Of a stretch of 64,000 nt of DNA, positions 38,313 through 50,537 are shown one piece after another (position 1 is the first letter of the stretch; the number at the start of each line of letters is the position of its first letter). The notes below the pieces were generated by a model. The model worked only from the letters and a program-made list of their open reading frames with translations, searched no databases and was not told the origin of the DNA. Source of the stretch: Turnera subulata (lineage: Eukaryota; Streptophyta; Magnoliopsida; Malpighiales; Passifloraceae); contig JAKUCV010004486.1 of assembly GCA_028386065.3 (NCBI GenBank), forward strand, positions 62,001 to 126,000. The letters are read 5' to 3'. Made by a program: the position numbers and the translations under genes.

Positions 38313-39819
38313 TGAGAACCTGACCCAAAATTGATTTGAGCCTTCTCACCTATTCCTTTCACCTTCTTCCTCAGGTCAATCCCATGTCAATGGAGTCGCT
38401 TCCCAAATTTTATCAAGGACAAAATTTGGGAAAAACCTTTGAATGACTCCTTAAGCAACCGGTCATAGCGAACCAAAGATATGGGATCGGGGTTCGTCAC
38501 GGATTGGAAGGTGTTAGGCACCCATCCATGTTGGGTCGAAACCTTGTGCAATTGAAGAGTACAAGTGTGCCTTGTGCAGGTGTGCAAGTGTGAAAAATGA
38601 AGAGAAGGGGAGAAGAAGAAGATTTGGCTTACATCCAGTTGTAAAACCGAGACTACCTACGTACTCGAGTGACCGGGGTCAAAGCCACGTAGTTCTAAAC
38701 ATGGCATCAAGTCGCCTCTTACATCATCAAAAGCATCCTCACATACTTAGCAAAAATCAACCAAAAAAGGGTTTAGTGTTACCTCTTGTAGCCCTCCTCT
38801 AGCTCCTTATATTGGGTTGTGTTCTCCATCCACCTTCTTGCCACTTCTTAGCTCAATGGTTTGTCCCCTTCTTGATTCCTCCTTGCTGGACTATTGCTGA
38901 TGCTCCCCATGAAAATTCTCCAGAGTTTTTGCCTAAGAATATATTTCTAAGCTTGGAGAGGTAGAGTTTCTCCAAGCAACAAAGCTTATGGGTGTGTATG
39001 TAAACAATAATGTCTGTCTTGAAATGTGTGTGAGAGGTCCTATTTATAGTGTTCTAGGAAGACTAGGGGCGTGGACATGCTTAATGGTGAAGATTATGCC
39101 CGGAAATTTAGACCAAAACCGCGTAGGATTGGGAAAATCAGAGATTCTGAGCACTGTTGACCTCCATGGCCGGCGGTCGTCGCGAGAGGACCGCCGGTCA
39201 CCCTGCGTGTCACCCGTTCTTTCCTTTTTCGAACCCCAATCCCCCTAATTCAGCTCTGATTTGATCCTACCGTGTAATAAACCCCTAATCAACCCAGAAT
39301 CACTCTATTACTTGATTATTACTCCTCTAAATCATTCCATAACTAATTAATTACACATTAACATCCATTTTGAGCAAAATCATACCAAAAACACAAAATC
39401 TAATTAAAGATGATTTAATCAGAGCTAAAATTAACCTGCAAAAAATGTGTTAGTGGGTTGATTAAACTCTGGAGAATCCCCATTTCATTAATTTGGGCTC
39501 CTAATTTTATCCCTAACCCAAAAATAAATCATCTCATCATAATTGGGATGAAATTAAATAAGAAAGCCCAAATAACGAAATAAAACATATTTTAGTTTAA
39601 TAAACCTTAATATATATTTTATCCTAAAATTAAATCATCTCATTAATCCTAGGGTTTAAATACATATAGGTTTAAATTACCAAAATACATTAATTCCACT
39701 AAATTAAATTCTTACTATGTCTCAACTTAGGATCGAATCATCTCATTAATCCTAAGTTCAAATATGTTCGAAATCCATTTTTAATAGAAAAATTTGTGGG
39801 TCAAATTTGGGTGTTCACA
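38313..39819 (-). repeat. LTR-like repeat, copy 2 (1507 bp)
   Basis: A diverged direct copy of 34168-35924. It starts tgagaacctgacccaaaatt, ends gggtgttcaca, and has the same ctatttatag (39040-39049) that reads as a TATA box on the minus strand. It is about 250 bp shorter than copy 1. No primer-binding site follows it on the minus strand and no matching target duplication is visible, so it may be a solo or rearranged LTR. Confidence 0.7.
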
Positions 39820-39997
39820 ATGACCTATCTCCAAACCATCGTGTCCTCCTGTACTTCATCACCCGTGTTCTCATCCCTCGCCATGGACATCTGAATGATC
39901 TGAAGACTTATGACATGTGGTTGCTTGGGTGTTTGTTGACAAAGAGTCCCGTTGATTATGCTTATATCATTTTCCACCACATGAGGGAATACTCGGG

Positions 39998-40013
39998 AAG
40001 GGCAAATGGGCAC
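39998..40013. repeat. Target-site duplication, left copy, of the LINE
   Basis: aagggcaaatgggcac here matches aagggcatatgggcac at 44291-44306 with one mismatch. The pair brackets the LINE. Confidence 0.9.
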
Positions 40014-40238
40014 TTTTTTTATGCTAATCGATATTCTTTATTATTTTATGTAAATATGTACAAAGATTGAAGGGAGAAAAAGACTAAACTATTACACCAA
40101 TACTAGAAAATGCTCAGGTGCAGTTCACTGCACGCATCAGATGGAGATGGCCTTCCCACTATTCCAACCTTTGAAAGGTTCTGGAGAAGAACAGACCATC
40201 CCTACGCTGAATGGGAAGCTGGGATGAAGGCTTTTAAA

Positions 40239-43200
40239 CTAACAGAATGCTCTAGTGAGTGTCAGATCAAACAGAGCATCGACAGTAGTCATTTTCGCAG
40301 AGAAAATCCGGGCATTCCTGGCCAACCAAACCGTCCAGATTGCGGCGTGTCCAAGGAGTACCCACGCTTGCTGACTGTGACGAGTCCCAACTACCGTTGG
40401 CCACTGCAAAAACCAATCTGCAATAGTTGCTGGTGCAACCCAAGTGACACCCCACCAACGACACAATTTATGCCAAATAGCAGATGATACAAGGTAGTGA
40501 AGAAAGAGGTGGTGGGTATCTTCTAAAGTTAGCTCACACAGGGCACATACAGCCTCTTCTTCTGAAATAATGCTTCTCCGTAGTAGAGCAACCCTTGAAG
40601 CAACTCCATCATTGAGTACTCGCCACATGAAACACTCCACATGGGGAGGTGCCAAAGATAGCCATGGCAGGGGCCTCAATGGGCATGGATGAAGCCTCTC
40701 CGCAGACAAGGAAAGGTATCCGTCTGGAACTGTGTATTGGCAATTGCCACCCCGAGTCCATAACCATGGATCAGTCCCAGTCCCATCGGAGAGCAAGTGA
40801 CGAAGCATACCAAGGACAAGTGTACAGGATTTCCATTCTCAATCATACAATAGGCGCTGCCACCCAATGCCCATGTCGTTCTATAAAAAACCTGCATCAT
40901 GCACTTCCCGTAAAGAGGCTCCTCTAAAAGTGTACTTAAGGAATAACCTGGGAAGACTCTCCCTGAGGCACCCCAGCTCGCACCATGCATCAAGCCAAAA
41001 ACGGCTTCTAGTTCCATCCCCCACTGCTAACATTAAGCCAGAGCCCAAAATTCGCTGACTAAAACCACCATAGGAACTGCTACGTAGGATATTTTTCCAA
41101 ACTAATGATGCCTTGGACTCTTAAAAGCATGGCGTCATAGACATCTCACCCAAGCCACACTTGGCTGTAATCAGAGTTTTCCACAACCACTCTCCGGGTT
41201 GGTGCACTCGCCATACCCATTTAAACAACATGGTCTGGTTCTTCAACTTTAAGTTTTCCACACCCAACCCTCCCTTATCCTTGGCAGTAGCGACCTTGGA
41301 CCAAGCCACTAGGCACAACTTCTTCGTTGTAGCTACCCCTCCCCATAAAAACTGTCTCTGGATCTTAACTAGTTTCCTCATGACACAAGATTGGAGCTTA
41401 AACATAAAAATATAGTAGGAGGGCAAAGCAGATAACACTGCTTTTAGGAGAACCAGACATCTTGCGAAGGATAAAAAACGATCTTTCCACGCATGTAGGC
41501 GTGTTTGAAACTTTTGTATAACTGGTTCCTAATACTTAGCCAACCTCATATTAGCACCCAAGGGTAGACCCAAGTACAGGAAGGGAAGTTTCTCCACTTT
41601 ACACAATAGACTACCAGCAAGATCCTCAACTTCGGCATTAGTCAAATGAAGACCCGCTAACCCACTTTTATGAAAGTTGATACCAAGGCCAGATAGTAAC
41701 TCAAAGCACCGCAAAACTTTTTTTAAATTTAACAAGCCCCCTCTATCGGTCGAGGAAAATAGGAGAGTGTCGTCGGCGAATTGGAGCAACAAGGGTGATA
41801 GGCCATGTACCTCTACCGGATGAATCAAGTGTTGAGTTTCGGCCTTACGTAACAAAGAAGGAAGACCTTCAGCAGCTAGCAAGAAAAGAAAAGGCGAAAG
41901 AGGGTCGCCTTGCTTTAGACCTTTCCCCATGCTGAACTCATGCGATGGAGAACTGTTAATCAACACCGATAGCAAAGAAGACTGCAAGCAAGACCTCATC
42001 CACATCATCCACCGTGCCCCAAAACCCATTCTAATCATCACTTGTTTAAGATAACCCCAAGAGACGGAGTCATAGGCCTTCCGGAAGTCAAGCTTCCATA
42101 CCACCGATTGGGATCTTGCTGACTTCAAGGAATCAATAATTTTAGATGCGATAAGATGACAATCAAGAATATTACGCCCTGCAATAAAACCGGATTGGCA
42201 TGAGCTGATCCAAAAACCCATCACCTTTTTTATTCTTTCGGCCAGGATCTTTGAGACTATTTTATATAGGCCATGTATTAACGTTATTGGCCTATACTTA
42301 TCAAAGCATTCGGCTGACGCTTTCTTCAGTATGAGCGTTATATAAGCTGAAGTAGCACCTTTTTGCAAATATCCAGTCTCATGAAAATTCTTCACCAAGT
42401 CAAAGATGTATGCTTTCACTAAATCCCAACACTTCTTATAAAAATCAAAGCTGAAACCATCTGGCCGAGGAGCCTTTGTGCTCCCGCAAGCCCACACTGC
42501 AGCCTTAACTTCCTCCATAGTAAAGGGCCTTTCCAACTCAAAAGCCATATTATTCTCAAGAATTGCAAACTAAAGATCCCCAAGTTTCAGCCTGAAGCTC
42601 ACCTCATCCTGATATAAATTGTGGAAAAAAGAGGCTGCCTCTTATTTAATACGAGACGGATCTGTCAATTCCATGCCTTCGACCTTCACAGAGCTAATAC
42701 TCTTCTTCCTCCCCCTGTTACAAGCAAACAGGTGAAAGAACTTAGTGTTACGATCACCCATTTTTCGCCAAGCAAGCCTTGACTTCTGTCTCCATAACAT
42801 CTCTCGTTGTTTTTCACGTGAGAAAAGAGAAACTCTAGTATCTGCCAAATCTTGCTTTTCCTCATCCGCCAAATCCTTCTGCTCAGATAACAATTCTAAC
42901 TCCTCCACCTTTGTCTGCAAGGCCAGAACTCCATTATCAACATGCCCAAACACATGTTTATTCCATTGTGCTAACTCCCCCCTCAACCTACTCAACTTTT
43001 TCAACAAACAAAATTGTCCTGGCATGTCCTGTTCAATAGATGTCCACATCCCTTGAATGACCTCCTCAAACTTTGGGTAGCTCCACCAGCAAGATAAAAA
43101 CCTAAGCGGTTTAAAGCCCCAATTAACCCTCTCCTGTATCAAGATCAGGGGCCAATGATCGGAGGATCCCCGACTATCCGTCTTTAAAGTCAAAGATGGA

Positions 43201-43819
43201 AAGGCAATGTTCCATTACGGCTCTACCATAGCTCTATCAATCCTGCTCGCTGCAAAATCATTGGCCCAGGTAAAGAATCTACTTTCTAGGGGGAATTCCA
43301 AGAAAGACATTCGGCCCATGAATCATCTAAGAGCTGCGGCACCACGGAAACACGGCCACTTTTCCTATCCTTTGCACACAGTGTCTCGTTGAAGTCTCCG
43401 ACCATCAACCAAGGCGACAAAAAGGAACTCTTTTTGCTGATCAAATATGTCCATGTATCCATTTGTTCCTGCAGGTCTGTTGGGGCATAGACGCAGCAAA
43501 AAGTGAAAGATTGTTGTATGTGTACCGTAGTCCCTTCGACGAGTACCCAGTGTGCCCCATGCATCCTACTTGTACAGTGAAAATCATCATCATCCTACAT
43601 AAAGACTAAACCACCAGCAGCCCCAACCGACTTCACGATTATAAAGTCAAGATTTAGGGGGGACCAGATATTATGGCACCACACTTCATCAACTGTATCT
43701 GATTTTGTCTTACAAAGAAAAAGAAAGGAAGGCGAGTGTTTGTAAAGCAGGGACTTCAGATGCGTCAATTTTGCATCATACACCCCTCCCTGTGAATTCC
43801 ATGAGATCAAACTAAACAT
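40239..43819 (-). pseudogene. LINE ORF2: endonuclease, RT, zf-RVT (broken)
   Basis: Endonuclease: MFSLISWNSQGG from 43819, then GDFNE and SDHWPL, but the catalytic Glu of the FLCETK motif reads Lys (FLCKTK). A stop near 43597 splits the domain. RT (42548-41529): APRPDGFSFDF, YRPITLI, LDFRKAYDSVSW, GLKQGDPLSPFLF and FADDTLLF, with catalytic residues intact. After RT come IQRQFLWGG and a C-terminal zf-RVT-like block (CFMWRVL, CALCELTLEDTHHLFLH). Several stops and frameshifts, for example near 42640, 41530 and 41110, make it inactive. It once nicked target DNA and copied its own RNA. Confidence 0.9.
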
Positions 43820-43835
43820 ATGCTCTTGAGAGACT

Positions 43836-44290
43836 CTAATCTCTGGCTTCCTTCACAACCAACTCCTGTGCCATAGCCATTACCTCCTGTGTTGAAGTGG
43901 CAACCTTCCACTCTAGTGCATCCCCAATTTTAACCGTCTCTCTGGCCTCTTGTTCGGAGAAGACAACAGGTGGAGACAAACTCGTTACCGTTGCTCCCTG
44001 ACTCAAACGGGTATTAATCCGCCGTATATCTTCATTATTGGATGACCCAAAATTGGTAAGGCTTCTTGTCTTCTTTATCTTCTTGAACTTTCTCCCTTGG
44101 CACACTCTCCTTGAGTTTATTGCCCAGTTCAATCTGCGCTCCAAATATCCAGTAGAAGCCGAAGCTGAAGAACTGTAACCAGAGGATGTCGAGACAAGGT
44201 TCTCAGTAGTAGAAGGGTGGCTGCTTGCCTTGGGGCTCACGATTGGGCTATGGGTTATTGGACTCTTATGTAGGCTGGGCCCATCATAAA
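43836..44290 (-). pseudogene. LINE ORF1 C-terminal remnant
   Basis: A minus-strand frame that is Ser/Pro-rich, then basic (RRVCQGRKFKKIKKTRS), then GDALEWKVATSTQEVMAMAQ. This is the typical tail before the endonuclease in plant L1 elements. The RNA-binding front half is absent, cut at the insertion point. Confidence 0.7.
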
Positions 44291-44306
44291 AAGGGCATAT
44301 GGGCAC
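44291..44306. repeat. Target-site duplication, right copy, of the LINE
   Basis: aagggcatatgggcac, one mismatch from the left copy at 39998-40013. Confidence 0.9.
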
Positions 44307-44669
44307 TTGATTACTCTTATTGCTTAGAAGGAAAATGTGGTGCCAACAAGTGTGCTTCTCCCTATCAGATCAGAAGCCATGAGCACTGCCACTCTTTCGC
44401 ACATGCATCTCAAAAGAAACAAGGAGGGGCTGTTTTATGTGACATAGTTGAGTATATCCAAGGACGCAAGGATTGAGGCTTTGGCAAATGAGGTCAAGGA
44501 TGTCAGGGATGATGTTCTAGAGGTAAATGGAATGGTGGCAAAGATCATGGAGATGCAGAAGACACAATTGGACTTGTTGGTGATGCGGTTTACTCCAAAT
44601 CCAAATAGGTTTTCAGTGTCTGATTCTTCCACTAATCAAGCTGCCGATGATGATGAGACTACTCAGTGA

Positions 44670-45256
44670 CCTTCCTTTAGATCTGATGCCCCATTTTAGG
44701 TTCATGCATTCTCATATCTAGACTTGCCTGCATCACGTTTTCAGTTTAGTTCATGTTCTATTTCGGTTATTTTGAATGTTTCTGGATATTATGCTTTCTG
44801 GTTCGTTCTGGCACTGCTGATGCCAGATCGCTTGTTTTTCTGTTTGAACTTCTTTATGCTTTATATCTATGAAGTTCTATCATATTGCGGTATTACTTGA
44901 TCTCCATGCAGGGTTATGATCTTTTCCTCCCTTATATCATTTTTTATGATGCCAAAAGGGGGAGAAAGATGTGGTGAGGTGTGTGAAAAACACACAATGA
45001 TGGTTGATAATTGATGATTTGATATCAATGTGTGCTATATTGTGGATGCTTATACTTATTGATATCGATTATTACTCTAACCTATCTCTGTTCCTCTAGT
45101 AATTTGTGCTTACTTTAGAAAATTCTTTAAGCTAGGGAGAGCATAGATTTAGGGGGAGAGTCATAGGTTAAGGGGAAGCTTAAATCTTAGATCACTTTAA
45201 ACCCTCACATACTTGTGTTTTTCATATATATTTTTCATCATCAAAAAGGGGGAGAA
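44670..45256 (+). other. Non-coding tail of an LTR element with polypurine tract
   Basis: T-rich, non-coding DNA with ccaaaagggggagaaaga near 44954 and aaaaagggggagaa at 45243-45256. The second lies directly against an LTR start, which is where a plus-strand polypurine primer belongs. Confidence 0.65.
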
Positions 45257-46778
45257 TGTTGGGTTAAGGTAATTAACATGTGCATTAGTGATTAATTAAT
45301 TAGCTAATTAGTACTAATTAATGAGTTAATTTAATTACCTAACCATCTGCTTAATGGATTTTGATTAATGACAAACTATGGGTATGAATATTTTAATCCA
45401 CCAGCCAAATCCTTGAATTAAATAATGAAATCATATTTTATAAAATTTGAGGTTAGTGGGATTGGTATTTGTGTTAAGGGTATTATTTTATTAGGTTAAG
45501 TCTTTTTCATGCCTATAGGCGATATTGTTTTACTTACAACTTTGAGGCAATTGTTGGAGATGCTTTTATACCCTATGAACCGGAAATCAAGCAAGAATCA
45601 ACGTAGAAAATATTTTTCTATTGATCTGGGCAGGAGTTTGAATAATTCATCTCGATCTAGCCCAAACTTAGGACCCTCAAACCTAGGTACCTGTCCAACC
45701 TGCACTGGAATTCTAGAATTGCAGCTGATTTTCAAGAAACTTGAGGCCACTTGTTGAAGGCACTCCCTTACTTTATAAATCTGTCACCTGGCCTAGTTTA
45801 ACTCAGAAAATATTGGACTAAAGATCTGGATAGGTTTCATAACAGATAGATTCGAATCTGATTATCCTAGGATCTCTAAATCTAGGAGTCTGCTAAGCTT
45901 TTGCTGACTTTCTTGTACTTTGGAGCCATCTGTTGGAGGCGCTCCTTTGAGCTTAAAACCTGCAAGCTTGCTTCTTTCTACTCTGCAGGTGTTTGTTTAA
46001 AGGACTGGAAAGCTTTCACAATGAGTCAATCAGATTCAGTCCAACCTAGGAGATTCAAACCTAGGTAGTGGCTCAGCATGTGCAGACCACTTTCTGGGAA
46101 CTGAAGCGAAGAATGCTTTGGTGCCAATGATGCCAAATCTCGAGGTAGCAGAAAGTGACAGCTAGCCGTTAGATGATGAGGCTACCACTTCTCACAGCCT
46201 CTATAAATTGAAGGAAGACTGAAGAACTCAAGTAAGAGCTGTCATTACGAATTCTTGACATCATACTACTTGAGTTATACTTGCAGTTCTCCAAAAGAGC
46301 CTTAATTGAGTGATATCTTGATGGCTAGAGTATTGAGCTTAATTCTACATCTTCTTGACATTGTCATTAAAGATTCCTTGCTGTGAGAACAGAAACACCT
46401 TAGTGGGAACTTGAGATTAGTGAGCTAAGGTGTGATTCAACAAACTGGGGAGGTTTGTGGTGAGTGATAGGTTTGAGCTTAACCTAGGGAAAAGCTTGTA
46501 AAAGGTTGTGGTTGAACCTGAAAAAGCTAAGATATAGTGAAGGTTAGAAATCTCAAGGTGGACTCCTTGAGTAGTGGATGTAGTCCTTAGTGGCGAACCA
46601 CTCTAAATCGCTTTGCATATTTCTCTAACCTTACTAACTTAATTGTGGATTAGTGTGTGTTTTAGTGTTCTTAATCTGCAGAATCAGGTTTTAAAAAGGA
46701 TTCGGCATCATTAGTGCCAAATCAGAGTTTAATAAACAAGAGGCTAATTCACTCCCTCTTAGTCATTTTGGGCCTACA
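45257..46778 (+). repeat. 3' LTR of a SIRE-like or non-autonomous element (1522 bp)
   Basis: This starts tgttgggttaaggtaattaa straight after the polypurine tract. It ends near 46778 with aattcactccctcttagtca followed by ttttgggcctaca, the usual style of a copia/SIRE LTR end. The matching 5' LTR is not in the window, so the element is truncated on its left. Three related paragraphs inside (about 45540-46100), each with gttggag(a/g)(c/t)gct, suggest internal repetition. Confidence 0.62.
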
Positions 46779-47186
46779 TGTTTTTGTTCAATGATGAAAT
46801 TATTAATTAATAATGTAATGAAAATTTAAATTATTTAATCATACTAAAAATAATTGAGAAGTAAATTAGTTAATATGATGAGATTATAAAAAAATAATTT
46901 TAAATGGAGAAATAATATATTAGAACATGTAAGTAAACTTTTCATATACCAACCAACATGTTTTGGTAAGGCGTGTAGGTTTTGTGTCCTAGTGGAGACA
47001 AGGTGTATGAAAAAATTGTGCGATAGTAGTCCTACTTTATAAGGATGATGCGTCTAGCCTCAAGCCTCGGGGAAAGATTGGTCTGTCAATCGACTAGGAT
47101 ATTTTCTAGTGAAAAAAAAATGATATTTCAATATATTTTAAAATACTATGTATTTATATTAATTATAATTAAATTGGGATTGAATT
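46779..47186. other. AT-rich spacer
   Basis: No gene is seen. This is AT-rich DNA between the LTR and the SINE. Confidence 0.5.
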
Positions 47187-47358
47187 ATTTTTTTTAGATA
47201 TTTTTTTTTGTTGCCCATCCGGTATCCGGAGCTTCGCCCCGACTAATCCGGATCCGACCCAGGTCGCGCACCTGGCTATGGTGGGTGAGTCTCCCAATGG
47301 GAATTTTCTGCATACACGAGGATTCGAATCCGATACCTCGCTTAAGCGGAACAAGGTC
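47187..47358 (-). mobile_element. Au-type tRNA-derived SINE, 5'-truncated
   Basis: The minus strand has a pol III B-box-like gattcgaatcc (47321-47331), then gtatgcagaaaattcccatt and gggagactcacc, then cggattagtcggggcgaagc, ctccggataccgg and a poly-A tail. This is the conserved order of the Au SINE family. The A-box side is cut short. aattat flanks both sides (47183-47188 and 47359-47364) and may be a target duplication. The 63-codon frame here is an artefact of the SINE. Confidence 0.78.
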
Positions 47359-47926
47359 AATTATAAATAAATTTTTCTAGACATTTTAATCTTGTGTTAT
47401 CATTCAATTATAAATTTATTAATTAATTGTATAACTTATACATATCATTTACCTACATTAAATGTTATTTGGAAAGCAAAATTTATAATTTCAAACACAT
47501 AAAAGGGGAAAAAATATATTAACAGGACTAAATAAATTAAGAGAGGAAAGATAAGTTAAAGAACTTGTGCTTTTCTAAACTATAGCTAATTTGGAATGAA
47601 TTTAATTATTGTTTCAATCTTTAAATATTTTACAATATTAGACACAATAATATCATTTTTTTATTAAAGAATAAATTTATTTAAAATTTTATGAATAAAT
47701 ATTTACTTACAATAATAAAAAAAATTATGTATAAGTAGTTGTGCTAAACAATAACATCCAGTGCACCACGAATAAAAATTATATGACAAATAAATTGAAT
47801 TGAGAGAAATAAAACTAAAATTTAATGTTATTTTATTCTTAACCTTTTTGGTTTGTGTATTTATCTGAAAAATATTAGTTTGATTAAAATTATTTTATTT
47901 TTCTAAACTTAATTTTTTATTATTGG
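47359..47926. other. AT-rich spacer before the Gypsy element
   Basis: No gene or repeat is recognised. The last five bases, attgg (47922-47926), are the left target duplication of the following element. Confidence 0.5.
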
Positions 47927-50502
47927 TGAAACGCCCCAATCCGTATTTACCATACATAGTAAATACGTTCCGGAACTGTTCTTATTGATAGAGCAAGCAG
48001 TACATCAAACCAAATATATACAACGGAAATCCAAATACAACATCTGTCACCCTACTCGGAGACCTTTATTCTCCAGCACGCAACTCATAATCCAAGCATT
48101 AACAGAGAAAGGAGCAAGCAATAGAGGCAGAGTGACATGCAGCCTCAAAGACATATGAACAAGCAACAGCAGCAGCGGAAATATGATACAGCAACAAAAG
48201 CAATAGAACAGCAGCGGAAGACTCTATGCACATGCAACGGGGGTATGGATCCGGGCTCTGGTGGAGGGAATTGCAGCAGCTGACCGAGCAACATACCTGT
48301 ACTACGAGCAAACTCTCCCTACGGGATGAAACCCTGCAGACGAGGGGTGAGTCCGAACGCTCACCGGTACAATAAAGTACAATCATGGATAAACATAAAT
48401 ATGCAGGCACTGTATACTCAAGGATGCAAGACAGATAACACAAAAGATCAACCACATCTTGACTGAGTAAAGGCTAAAAGAAATTAATTAAATTACCAGT
48501 TTTATCATCCGGGCCCTGTCACGGATAAGCTAGGGTCGTACCGGGTTATCAACCTATTCCGGGTTCCATACCAAAACCAAACCCGGGATCAACATCCCAA
48601 AACCAAAACCAGGGGTCAACACCCCAATATCAAACTGGCATCAACATACCCATCACAAGTAACCAGGTTATGGCCACCACAAAATAGTCTCTAACCTCCA
48701 GTCTTACCACTACTTATCACATGACACTTAATCATCATCACAAATTCACAGGTTATTCCTCTTATCAACAGTTAATAGTTCATTCCTCTGTTAACAACCA
48801 AAACTCATGTTTATGCCAACAGCAATTCCATGTCAACATTTAACCACAGCAGATATGTCACAACTCAATGGCTCAATCAAACAACAAAGCACTTCCAACA
48901 GAGCATAATAAGCACATATCTAGGGTTATCCATCCTCACCTTAGCCGGTTATCAGTTCTGAAACTCCTCAACTGGATCTAAGGTCGGTTCCTTAGGGAAC
49001 TGCTCGGTGTCAACTCCTATATAACAAATAACAACATGCTCACATAAATGCACATAAATTGATATGCTATGATATCTAATGTTGTATTGAAAATTAAATA
49101 CTATCCCGACTCGGTCAAGGTCTCGGACTATTCTTTGTCATCATCATTCACCATTTTAATTCATGTGTCAAAAAAGAATATACTTTACATATACCCCGGT
49201 TATTATACCGGTATTTATTACTTTGATAATACCCTTTCCAAATTATTTCCATAAGTCCTTTACTTCATATATATGTTTTTCCAAAAAAATATAATTACCA
49301 TATTTTAAAACCCATTTCCAGAATTATATTTATTACTTTGTTATTTTTTTTTAATTTTCGGGCTGGGCCAAACAGTACCAGCCCATACCTATCATTTAGA
49401 CCCAGCCTAGGCCCCAAACAGGAGCCCCAAGCGCTGGCCCATTCGACAAGCCCAGGTGACCAGCCCAAGCCCAACCTCAAACCCAAGTGCCCAAGGCCCA
49501 GGCACGGGTCAACCCGACCCACGACCCATCCGGGTCATCTTCTTCCCCCGAGCTCACCTTGAGCATGCAGGCGGCGCAGACGGGTGAGCAGCGAGCATGG
49601 GTCGGCGACGAAGTGAGGCAGCGACGATACGGCGGCGCACAGCGATGGATGGAGGATGCGAGGAGGAGGCGACCGGCTGTGCTGTTGTCGATAGGCGAGA
49701 CGACCCGGGCGGCATGCTTCTTGTTGTCTCCTCTGGTCGGCGGCGGCGAGTCCTGGTGGCGCGACGATGGAGGAGGTAGAGAAGGAGAAGAGGGAGGGAA
49801 GGGTGGCGGCAGCTGTGGTATCGGATGTTGGTGGTCTCGGGTTGCAGGTGGCCAGGCGGAAGGGAGGAGGAGAGGGAGAAAGAAAAAAATAAAAGAAAAA
49901 GAAAATAAAATAAAAGAAAGGAAAGGAAATGGGTTTCGGCTGGGTGTGTGTGTTGTTTCTTTTTTTTTTTTGTTTTTATTGGTTGCACTGGTTTTGCAGG
50001 TGAGGAAGGTTATTGGGTTGTGTTTACAGAGGAAGACGGTAGCTGGGTTTGTGTGTGTGTTTTGCAGGGGAAGGAGCAGAAGAACTGGTTTTTATAGGGG
50101 TGAAAAACAGGTGCCTGGGAGGTAGATGAATGTTTTCTATATGGGTGGTGGGTGGCACAGGAGAAGGTAGGTGTCACCTGCCTCAATATGTACGTGCATC
50201 TGCATACTGAGCGTGTGTGGCCCGGACCAGAAAAATAACTATAATACTCCCCTTACCTTTATTTCTGGCCCGTTCCTTCGAGGTTAAACCCGACTTTTTC
50301 GAAGATTCCCGGACCCGAAAAATTACATTTTTTGTCCGTAAAATCAGCAAAAAAATCCCGAACGTGGGACAAGGCTCGGTTTCGAAATCCCAGACTCGAT
50401 TTACCTTGAATTAATTACCCAAGATTAAATTCATAGGTAATTAACTATATAAAGACTTTTATAGTCCCGGTAAAAATATAGATTTTTACCCGGGCTGTTA
50501 CA
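47927..50502 (-). repeat. 3' LTR of the minus-strand Gypsy element (2576 bp)
   Basis: The plus strand runs tgaaacgccccaatccgtat to cccgggctgttaca; on the element's own strand this is tgtaacagcccgg...cgtttca. It pairs with 55412-57685. Long G+A-rich frames inside (49487-50125 +, 49554-49988 -) have no homology and are not counted as genes. Confidence 0.92.
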
Positions 50503-50537
50503 GTCTACCTACTTTAAAAGAATTTCGTCCCCGAAAT
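50503..50537 (-). promoter_or_regulatory. Polypurine-tract region of the minus-strand Gypsy element
   Basis: On the minus strand, ttttaaagtaggtagac lies directly before the LTR start tgtaacag. It corresponds to the plus-strand primer site, though it is less purine-pure than usual. Confidence 0.55.

Larger units (their letters stand above)
40014..44290 (-). mobile_element. 5'-truncated plant L1 LINE, 4277 bp
   Basis: Bounded by 16-bp target duplications. The T run at 40014-40020 is the poly-A tail on the minus strand. Reading leftward it holds the end of ORF1, endonuclease, reverse transcriptase and a zinc-binding C-terminal region, then the 3' UTR. Most of ORF1 is missing, so the copy was 5'-truncated at insertion, the usual outcome of target-primed reverse transcription. 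Confidence 0.92.
39820..44669 (+). pseudogene. Plant 'transposon protein' gene, split by a LINE
   Basis: The first part (39820-40013) reads VLLYFITRVLIPRHG, then YDMWLLGCLLTKSPVDYAYI and a HHM motif, the style of the putative plant transposon protein domain found in LTR elements. It is interrupted at 40014. Continuing from 44307 after removing the LINE and one target copy, the same frame goes on through two TAG stops, then a helical stretch (KDARIEALANEVKDVRDDVL), and ends at a TGA at 44667-44669. The unbroken phase proves the LINE inserted into this gene. Downstream, ccaaaagggggagaaaga and a polypurine tract follow, as in copia/SIRE-like elements. Confidence 0.72.

Noticed and set aside
34168..39819. 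A single intact LTR element bounded by the two repeats
   Set aside because: No primer-binding site next to the putative 5' LTR, no matching target duplication, and the interior is another element's LTR.
47321..47331. tRNA-like B box suggesting a tRNA gene
   Set aside because: No cloverleaf or A box fits, and the flanks match an Au-type SINE.
49487..50125. 212-codon plus-strand frame with Gly/Arg-rich product, and 144-codon minus frame opposite it
   Set aside because: Lies inside a Gypsy LTR, has low-complexity composition and no homology. The same kind of frame appears in the other LTRs.
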